Of a stretch of DNA of 5,389 nucleotides, positions 1 through 4,160 are shown piece by piece. Below the pieces are notes generated by a model. The model was not told where the DNA came from, did no database searches, and worked only from the letters and a program-made list of their open reading frames with translations. The DNA is from Oscillospiraceae bacterium (GTDB lineage Bacteria; Bacillota; Clostridia; Oscillospirales; UBA929): contig JAITDM010000238.1 in NCBI GenBank assembly GCA_031282535.1, positions 1 to 5,389 of the forward strand, written 5' to 3'. The stretch's first letter is position 1. Each line of letters opens with the position of its first letter. Both the position numbers and the translations under genes were made by a program.

Positions 1-2050
1 GCAGCCGCCCGCCCGCCGCCGCGGCCACCGCGTCCAAACACACCGGCGCGCCGTACGGCACGGCCAGCACCCCCTGCCCGGACTCCCACAGCGTCAGGGC
101 CGTCAGGGCCAGCAGCCGCGCGTGGGGCAGCCTCCGACCGCGCTCATCCACAGCCGAGAGCGTCAACCCGTCCCCCGTCAGCGCAAAGCACGGTGCAGGA
201 GCAGGTTTTAACCCCGCCTTTGCATCCCCCGCCAGCGTGAAACACGGTGCGTCGCCCCCCTCGTCGATTTCCATGCCGGCGGCGGTCAGCGCCGCGCGCA
301 GCAGCGCCGCCGAGACGTCCGCCCCCACCACGCGCACACGCGGCGCCGCGGACTGGGGGACGGCGGGCTGGGGGACGGCGGGCTGGGGGACGGCGGGCGC
401 ACAATGTGCGCCCCTACGGTGATCTGTGATTTGTTCGCTGTTCACTGCCGCGGCGGCGGCGGCGTAGCGCGCCGACAGCCCCGCGAGGCGACGGTCCCGG
501 CCGACCCGGTCCGCGCGCACGAGCGCCGTCTCGCCGCGCTGGGCCGCCCCCGCCAGCATCCGCTCGCCGGCGCGGCCCAGCGGCAGGCCGTCCGCTTCAA
601 AGACATGCAGCGTGAGAGACCCGGCCTCCTGCCACACAAACAGGGACATCGGCCAGCGGTGGGCGGCGGCGGCGTAGGCGGCGCAGGCCGGCGTGCCGGC
701 GTCGTGGCTGACCGTGTGTCCGCCGGCCGCGCGCACGCCGGCCGCCAGCGCCAGCGCCGCCGCCCCGGCCGCCGGGCCGCCCGCGTGGGCAATCCCGACC
801 TCGCCCGCGCGGGCCGGCTGGGCGCAGGCCGCGCCCAATCGCAGGCACAGCGCCGGCGTGAGGTCCACATGCAGCTGCCCCGAAAGGCGGCCTGGCCCGT
901 CGAAGACGGCGGGCCGCCGGCGCTGCGCGCCAGCCAGGCTGTCCGCGGCGTGCGCGCCGGGCTCGATCTCCCGGCCGGACCAGACCCGCACATCCTCGCA
1001 GACGACGGCGTGCGCGCCGACGACCACATCCTCGCCCAACACACTGCCCGCCCGCAGCGCGGCGCCCGCCCGCAGCACGCAGCCCCGCGCGGCCACGGCG
1101 CCCCACACCCGCGTGTCCGGCCCGAGCTCCGCGCTCTCCAGCACGCTGTGCGCCACCACGGCGCGCGCGCCCACCAGGCTCCCCGCGCCCACCACGGCGT
1201 ACGGACCCACCGCCGCGCCGCGCTCCAACCGGACGTCCGCCCCGATGTAACAGGGCGCCGTCACCCGAACGCCGTCCGGGAGAGGCGAGGCGGTCCAGAC
1301 GCCCGCGCGGACCCGGACGGCCCGCTTGTCCAGCGCGAGCCGCCCGTCCAGCGCGTCGAAACAACACCGCCGGTAGCTCTCCGCGTCGCCGATGTCGCAC
1401 CAATAGCCCGCGGCGACGGCGGCGTACAGCGGCGCCCCCTCGCTTAGCAGCGCCGGGAAGATATCGCGCGCAAAATCCACCGGCCGGCGCGCGGGGATGC
1501 GCGCCAGCAGGGACGGGTGCAGCAGATAGATCCCCGTGTTGACGGTGTCGCAGAACACCTGACTCCACGCGGGTTTCTCGATAAAACGCGTGACGCGCCC
1601 GGCGCCGTCCGTCATGACAATGCCGTATTCGAGCGGCTCCGCCTGCCGGTGCAGCACCAGCGTGGCGAGGGCCCGCCGCCTCTGGTGCAGCGCCAGACAG
1701 GACCCGAGGTCCAGGTCGAGGACCGCGTCGCCGCTGATCACCAAAAAGCTCTCCCCGGGGTCCACGAAACGCGCGCAGGCCGCGACGCCGCCGGCTGTCC
1801 CCAGCGGGGTCGTCTCGATCTCATACCGCAGCCGCATGCCGAGCGCCGACCCGTCTCCAAAACAATCGATGATCATCTGCGGCAAGGTCCGCAGCGCGAG
1901 ACAGACCTCGGTGACGCCCTGACGGCGCAGGTAAAGCAGCGTGTGTTCGAGGACCGGGCGGTCCAGCAGTCCCACCATGGGCTTGGGGCGGCGGCAGCTC
2001 AGGGGACGCAGACGGGTCCCCGACCCGCCCGCCAGGATCACGGCTTTCAT
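1..2050 (-). CDS. Sugar nucleotidyltransferase fused to a degenerate phosphomannomutase-like domain (partial)
   Basis: The protein starts at the ATG complementary to 2048-2050 and stays open for 683 codons to the left edge, so the C-terminus is missing. Residues 1 to about 235 form a nucleotidyltransferase domain, expected to join a sugar 1-phosphate to an NTP in the cytoplasm. Visible motifs are the nucleotide loop LAGGSGTRLRPL (6-17) with RPKPM (21-25), TPLGTAGG (81-88), the metal-site ISGDAVLDLD (105-114), EYG (141-143), FIEKP (156-160), VNTGIY (170-175) and YWCDIGD (216-222). Residues about 262-355 look like a left-handed beta-helix with hexapeptide-like turns (YIGADV, VVGAGS, VLGEDVVVGAHAVV). 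From about 388 it resembles phosphohexomutase domain I (LHVDLTPALCLRLGAA), but neither a TASHNP-type phosphoserine loop nor a DGDxDR metal loop is present, so this half is probably non-catalytic. Related fusions are annotated mannose-1-phosphate guanylyltransferase/phosphomannomutase; the true sugar and nucleotide cannot be read here. Two repeat-derived inserts lie in the C-terminal half. A GAGGTGA sequence (2061-2067) supports the start. Family confident; substrate not. Confidence 0.9.
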   Translation of the reverse strand, partial: MKAVILAGGSGTRLRPLSCRRPKPMVGLLDRPVLEHTLLYLRRQGVTEVCLALRTLPQMIIDCFGDGSALGMRLRYEIETTPLGTAGGVAACARFVDPGESFLVISGDAVLDLDLGSCLALHQRRRALATLVLHRQAEPLEYGIVMTDGAGRVTRFIEKPAWSQVFCDTVNTGIYLLHPSLLARIPARRPVDFARDIFPALLSEGAPLYAAVAAGYWCDIGDAESYRRCCFDALDGRLALDKRAVRVRAGVWTASPLPDGVRVTAPCYIGADVRLERGAAVGPYAVVGAGSLVGARAVVAHSVLESAELGPDTRVWGAVAARGCVLRAGAALRAGSVLGEDVVVGAHAVVCEDVRVWSGREIEPGAHAADSLAGAQRRRPAVFDGPGRLSGQLHVDLTPALCLRLGAACAQPARAGEVGIAHAGGPAAGAAALALAAGVRAAGGHTVSHDAGTPACAAYAAAAHRWPMSLFVWQEAGSLTLHVFEADGLPLGRAGERMLAGAAQRGETALVRADRVGRDRRLAGLSARYAAAAAAVNSEQITDHRRGAHCAPAVPQPAVPQPAVPQSAAPRVRVVGADVSAALLRAALTAAGMEIDEGGDAPCFTLAGDAKAGLKPAPAPCFALTGDGLTLSAVDERGRRLPHARLLALTALTLWESGQGVLAVPYGAPVCLDAVAAAAGGRL
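171..251. repeat. 27-bp imperfect direct repeats flanking a 27-bp palindrome-like insert
   Basis: Positions 171-197 and 225-251 match at 22 of 27 bases, and all five differences are transitions. The period is 54 bp (18 codons), so the frame is preserved. In the transferase protein the copies read PCFTLAGD (residues 602-609) and PCFALTGD (620-627). The spacer 198-224 encodes AKAGLKPAPA with its neighbours and contains the imperfect palindrome gcaggttttaaccccgc (202-217 region), an AT-containing patch inside a GC-rich gene. The segment falls where a phosphohexomutase would carry its metal-binding DGDxDR loop, just before TLSAVDERGR. Confidence 0.7.
353..397. repeat. 15-bp tandem repeat, three perfect copies, coding
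   Basis: The unit ctgggggacggcggg occurs three times without mismatch at 353-367, 368-382 and 383-397. On the minus strand it encodes PAVPQ repeats in the transferase protein (residues about 552-566). A 15-bp unit is five codons, so copy-number change by slippage would lengthen or shorten the linker without breaking the frame. The last unit runs directly into the palindrome at 395-413. Confidence 0.9.
395..448 (-). repeat. In-frame palindromic insert-like element (GTAGGGGCG-type)
   Basis: Positions 395-413 (gggcgcacaatgtgcgccc) are a perfect inverted repeat: 9-bp arms around one central base. Read on the minus strand it is preceded by GTAGG and, further 5', by doubled words: GTGAACAGCGAAC and ATCACAGATCAC (about 418-447). 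The whole stretch is translated in frame as roughly VNSEQITDHRRGAHCAP, a composition unlike the Ala/Arg/Gly-rich flanks, and sits at a likely domain junction. From memory, elements of the form GTAGGGGCG-palindrome-CGCCC are scattered in GC-rich clostridial genomes. That family assignment is inference; the palindrome and doubled words are directly visible. Confidence 0.65.
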
Positions 2051-2060
2051 CGTCGACGGC

Positions 2061-2067
2061 TCACCTC
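2061..2067 (-). promoter_or_regulatory. Shine-Dalgarno sequence of the nucleotidyltransferase gene
   Basis: Read on the minus strand this is GAGGTGA, 10 nt upstream of the ATG at 2050. It fixes the start at MKAVILAGG, exactly where this transferase family normally begins. Further upstream on the minus strand, CATACT (complement of 2128-2133) could be a -10 box, but the matching -35 is poor, so I do not call a promoter. Confidence 0.65.
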
Positions 2068-2169
2068 GTTGATGGTGCAAGCGCCAAAGGCCTCAGACAG
2101 ACCGGGCGCCGGCATTTTGTCCGTACTAGTATGAGCCGTTTCTCCATACATTAAACGTGACGCGGCGCA

Positions 2170-2208
2170 TTCGCACCTTGTCGCCGCTTCGCGGCGACAA
2201 GGTGCGAA
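2170..2208. repeat. Perfect 18-bp inverted repeat, 3-nt loop
   Basis: The left arm ttcgcaccttgtcgccgc (2170-2187) and right arm gcggcgacaaggtgcgaa (2191-2208) are exact reverse complements around the loop TTC. RNA from either strand would form a very stable hairpin. No T-run follows on either side and no gene ends here, so it does not look like an intrinsic terminator. It could be a REP-like dispersed palindrome, an operator or a leader hairpin in either divergent transcript. The sequence alone does not decide between these. Confidence 0.9.
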
Positions 2209-2224
2209 GAATTTGGGTTGTGGG

Positions 2225-2257
2225 TTGCAGGGGCAATCCACGTCAAATATGTAAAAT
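2225..2257 (+). promoter_or_regulatory. Candidate promoter region of the symporter gene
   Basis: TTGCAG (2225-2230) is a fair -35 match, followed 17 bp later by TATGTA (2248-2253), a weak -10. The alternative TAAAAT (2252-2257) is a better -10 but lies 21 bp from that -35. This is the most AT-rich stretch upstream of the GTG start and the likeliest transcription entry, but the exact hexamers are uncertain. Confidence 0.3.
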
Positions 2258-2288
2258 ATTGGAAATTCTGGTGCACAGGCGCCGGGAC

Positions 2289-2295
2289 AGGGGGG
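2289..2295 (+). promoter_or_regulatory. Shine-Dalgarno sequence deciding the symporter GTG start
   Basis: AGGGGGG ends 6 nt before the GTG at 2302. The frame is open further upstream to a TTG at 2218, but that start would add 28 residues rich in Trp, Lys and Tyr, without a ribosome site and encoded by the AT-rich intergenic repeat region. GTG 2302 also gives an N-terminus of normal length for the family. Confidence 0.7.
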
Positions 2296-2301
2296 ATCCG
2301 C

Positions 2302-3813
2302 GTGGTCCGGGAGAGTGTCGGCCGGTGGGCCGGGCAGGCGCTGGAGGCGGCGACCCGGTTTCTCTGGGGGCCGGTCATGCTGGTGCTCCTGCTCGGCGCG
2401 GGGGTCTTCCTCACGGTGCGCACCGGCTGGCTGCCGCTGACGCGCTGGCGCACGATCTGGCGCCGCACCTTCGGGGATCTGTTGGCCGGGCGGGCGGTCT
2501 CCGCCGGCGGCCTCACGCCCTTTCAGGCCATGAGCACGGCGCTGGCCTCCACGGTGGGCACCGGCAATGTGGCCGGCATCGCGGCGGCCCTGACGGCCGG
2601 CGGGCCCGGCGCCATCTTTTGGATGTGGGTGTCGGCGTTTTTTGGCATGGCGACCAAGTACGCCGAGGTCGTGCTGGCGCAGCTCTTCCGCCGCCGCGAC
2701 GGACGCGGCGGCTACTGCGGCGGACCCATGTACGTCCTGCGCGACGGGCTGGGCCGGCCTCGCCTCGCGGCGCTCTTCGCACTGGCGGCCCTGCCGGCCT
2801 CCCTCGGCATGGGCAACATGGTCCAGTCCGCCTCCCTCGCACAGGCCGCCCACAAACTGTGGGCCGTTCCGGCCGGCCGGTCCGGCCTCGTCGCCGCGCT
2901 CGTCACGGCCCTCGTCGTCGCGGGCGGCGCGCGCGCCGTCGCCCGGACCGCCCAGGCGCTGGCGCCGTGCATGGCGGGGCTCTATGTGCTGGGCGCCCTC
3001 GCCGTGCTCGCGCTGTGCCGCGACCAGATCGTGCCCTCGCTGGCGCGCATCGTACAGGGCGCCTTCGCCCTGCGGCCGGCCGCCGCCGGCGCGGGGGGCT
3101 ACGCGCTCTCGCAGGCGCTGCGCGTCGGGCTGGCGCGCGGCGCGTTCTCCAACGAGGCCGGCCTCGGTTCGGCGGCCATCGCCCACGCGGCGGCGGGCGC
3201 CCGGGAACCCGTGGAGCAGGGCTTTTGGGGCGCGATGGAGGTGTTTTTGGACACGCTGGTCCTCTGCACGCTGACCGCGCTGGTCATCCTCGCCACCGGC
3301 GCGTTTGACGCCTGGCGCGCCGGGGCCGCCGGCGGCGCGGCGGTGCTGGCCATGTCCGCCTTCACGCGCGCGCTGGGCCCGGCGGGCGCATGGTTCGTCG
3401 GCGTCTGTACGATTTTGTTTGCGCTCGGTTCTCTCCTCGGCTGGTGCTTTTATGGGGAGCAGTGCTGCGTCTATCTGTTCCCCGGCGCGGCGCGGCGGGC
3501 CCGCCGCCTCTTTCGCGCGTGCTACATCGCGGCGGTCTACGCCGGCGCGGTACTCCGGCCGGGGCTGCTGTGGGCGCTGGCCGACCTGTGCAACGCCCTC
3601 ATGGCCGTGCCGAACCTCATCGCTCTGTTTTTTCTCTCGGGGGCGGTGGTCCGGGCGACCAAAGACTACCGGGTCCGCCGTCCGGACCGCCCTCCGCCGG
3701 GCCGGACGGACCAGGCGGGCCGGCCGCCATGCGCACGACGGCCCCGAGGGCGCGGATCACGAAGTCGTAGCCGTCCCGCCCGTGGGGCCGCAGACAGTCG
3801 CTGCAGTCTTTGA
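2302..3813 (+). CDS. Sodium:alanine symporter, AgcS family
   Basis: This is a 503-residue inner-membrane protein started at GTG. The AgcS (alanine/glycine:cation symporter) family imports small neutral amino acids with Na+ or H+. Hydrophobic segments recur along the protein. Family motifs are TPFQAMSTALASTVGTGNVAG (from residue 72; the GTGN part is at 86-89), the signature GGPGAIFWMWVSAFFG (100-115) followed by MATKYAE (116-122), GGPMYV, GNMVQS, and FSNEAGLGSAAIAHAAA (NEAG at 284-287). Late conserved parts are LGWCFYGEQCCVYLF and MAVPNLIALFFLSG. The conserved region ends at TKDY (about residue 456), close to the usual family end. The last 47 residues are Arg/Pro/Gly-rich and antisense to the neighbouring Cys-rich gene, so they look like read-through past a lost stop rather than a domain. 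It is transcribed away from the transferase and towards the Cys-rich gene, with no operon partner in view. Specificity for alanine rather than glycine or glutamine is not determinable here. Confidence 0.93.
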   Translation: MVRESVGRWAGQALEAATRFLWGPVMLVLLLGAGVFLTVRTGWLPLTRWRTIWRRTFGDLLAGRAVSAGGLTPFQAMSTALASTVGTGNVAGIAAALTAGGPGAIFWMWVSAFFGMATKYAEVVLAQLFRRRDGRGGYCGGPMYVLRDGLGRPRLAALFALAALPASLGMGNMVQSASLAQAAHKLWAVPAGRSGLVAALVTALVVAGGARAVARTAQALAPCMAGLYVLGALAVLALCRDQIVPSLARIVQGAFALRPAAAGAGGYALSQALRVGLARGAFSNEAGLGSAAIAHAAAGAREPVEQGFWGAMEVFLDTLVLCTLTALVILATGAFDAWRAGAAGGAAVLAMSAFTRALGPAGAWFVGVCTILFALGSLLGWCFYGEQCCVYLFPGAARRARRLFRACYIAAVYAGAVLRPGLLWALADLCNALMAVPNLIALFFLSGAVVRATKDYRVRRPDRPPPGRTDQAGRPPCARRPRGRGSRSRSRPARGAADSRCSL

Positions 3814-3997
3814 TCCCCTCCGGCGTGTAGCGGACCGTCCCGCCGCACCGCGCCCCCAACGGATACAGCGGGCAGTAGCAAAACAGACAGTTGAAATCCT
3901 CCGGCCGATCTGCCTTGTGGCAGGGGAAATATTCGCAGCGCTCATGCCGAAAAAACGCGTACGCCGGCGCCCCGGTTCCGTTTTCCTGCTGCCGCAT
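3617..3997 (-). CDS. Cysteine-rich small-domain protein (probable metal-binding, function unknown)
   Basis: This 126-residue cytoplasmic-looking protein has no signal peptide. Its core (residues about 13-92) matches my memory of the cysteine-rich small domain family (PF04071-like). It has eight cysteines, C21, C26, C37, C40, C42, C51, C65 and C68, with motifs FFRHERCEYFPCHK, FNCLFCYCPLYPLG, CGG and GIKDCSDCLRPH, plus H27 and H72. The spacing suggests a zinc or iron-sulfur site; no enzymatic role is known to me. The start at 3997 is chosen because GGAGG lies 8 nt upstream. An ATG at 4030 in the same frame would add 11 residues and has a purine-rich stretch jammed against it. The last 34 residues are Gly/Pro-rich, antisense to the symporter's C-terminus, and probably overrun past the original stop. 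The gene is convergent with the symporter (197-bp overlap) and divergent from the deacetylase. Confidence 0.88.
   Translation of the reverse strand: MRQQENGTGAPAYAFFRHERCEYFPCHKADRPEDFNCLFCYCPLYPLGARCGGTVRYTPEGIKDCSDCLRPHGRDGYDFVIRALGAVVRMAAGPPGPSGPAEGGPDGGPGSLWSPGPPPPREKTER
3672..3712. terminator. Hairpin between the conserved ends of two convergent genes; possible bidirectional terminator
   Basis: GGTCCG (3672-3677) pairs with CGGACC (3707-3712) and TCCGG (3681-3685) with CCGGA (3702-3706), leaving a 3-nt bulge (CCG) and a 16-nt loop. It lies in the short interval after the symporter's TKDY (ends 3669) and after the conserved Cys-rich domain (ends near 3722 on the other strand), where a shared terminator is expected. 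No T-run follows on either strand, so intrinsic termination is uncertain. Confidence 0.4.
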
Positions 3998-4005
3998 AGA
4001 CGACG

Positions 4006-4010
4006 CCTCC
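4006..4010 (-). promoter_or_regulatory. Shine-Dalgarno sequence deciding the Cys-rich protein start
   Basis: Read on the minus strand this is GGAGG, followed by 8 nt and the ATG at 3997. It favours MRQQENG as the N-terminus over the upstream in-frame ATG at 4030. Confidence 0.75.
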
Positions 4011-4029
4011 AAAAATTTGCCCAAGGGCA

Positions 4030-4059
4030 TTCCCTTTCCGGCGGGATGTGTGATATGAT
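4030..4059 (+). promoter_or_regulatory. Extended -10 promoter of the deacetylase gene
   Basis: TATGAT (4054-4059) differs from the TATAAT consensus at one base and is preceded by TG at 4051-4052 with one base between, the extended -10 arrangement. A weak -35, TTCCCT (4030-4035), sits 18 bp upstream. Transcription would start near 4066, leaving a leader of about 95 nt before the ATG at 4161. Confidence 0.5.
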
Positions 4060-4087
4060 GAGATGGTTCAGGAGGGCGGTCGCCCGG

Positions 4088-4099
4088 GCGGGCGCCCGC
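4088..4099. repeat. Perfect 12-bp GC palindrome in the deacetylase leader
   Basis: gcgggcgcccgc is its own reverse complement, and just upstream GGGC (4074-4077) can pair with GCCC (4082-4085) around GGTC. The cluster lies between the predicted transcription start and the ribosome site. It could fold in the leader RNA, but short GC palindromes are common by chance in DNA of this composition. Confidence 0.4.
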
Positions 4100-4146
4100 G
4101 GTCTTGCTGTTCCTGGTTTATCGTATCCCAAAAACACCAATCCGAC

Positions 4147-4152
4147 AAGGGG
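4147..4152 (+). promoter_or_regulatory. Shine-Dalgarno sequence of the deacetylase gene
   Basis: AAGGGG ends 8 nt before the ATG at 4161, which begins a protein with a typical signal peptide, so the start is well supported. Confidence 0.65.
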
Positions 4153-4160
4153 AAACGCCG

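Larger units (their letters stand above)
2051..2301. other. Divergent intergenic region with hairpin and AT-rich patches
   Basis: This 251-bp region lies between two genes that point away from each other, so it should contain both their promoters. From the left it holds the Shine-Dalgarno site of the minus-strand gene, an AT-richer stretch with ACTAGT (about 2105-2160), the perfect inverted repeat at 2170-2208, a doubled GGGTTG word (2215-2220 and 2222-2227) leading into GCAGGGGC, an AT-rich patch (about 2243-2268), and the symporter Shine-Dalgarno site. No credible small ORF with its own ribosome site was found. A frame open from TTG 2218 continues into the symporter but is judged untranslated leader. 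Confidence 0.75.
3998..4160. other. Divergent intergenic region between Cys-rich gene and deacetylase
   Basis: This 163-bp stretch is lower in GC than the flanking genes. It carries the Cys-rich gene's Shine-Dalgarno site, an extended -10 promoter reading right, a GC palindrome at 4088-4099 with an adjacent GGGC/GCCC mini-stem (4074-4085), and the deacetylase ribosome site. A minus-strand promoter must also be here if the Cys-rich gene is transcribed alone, but I could not pick convincing hexamers. Confidence 0.65.

Noticed and set aside
353..397. CRISPR-like array
   Set aside because: The units are 15 bp, directly adjacent, without spacers, and lie inside a coding sequence; this is a simple tandem repeat.
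404..1447. A 347-codon plus-strand open frame across the transferase
   Set aside because: It is low-complexity Arg/Pro/Ala protein, antisense to the conserved transferase/mutase fusion, starts inside the palindromic element and has no convincing ribosome site.
597..1568. A 323-codon minus-strand frame within the transferase gene
   Set aside because: It is a shifted frame of the real gene with Arg/Gly-rich composition. The in-frame product shows continuous domain motifs through this region, so no frameshift needs to be invoked.
2170..2208. Intrinsic terminator
   Set aside because: There is no T-run on either side, and both neighbouring genes begin here rather than end.
2218..2301. N-terminal extension of the symporter from TTG 2218
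   Set aside because: It has no Shine-Dalgarno site, is encoded by AT-rich repeat-like intergenic DNA, and is unlike the family's N-terminus; GTG 2302 has a strong ribosome site.
2047..3186. A 379-codon minus-strand open frame across the symporter
   Set aside because: It is antisense to a clearly recognised membrane protein, is rich in Arg/Gly/Ala/Pro with no family motif, and is open because stop codons are rare in DNA this GC-rich.
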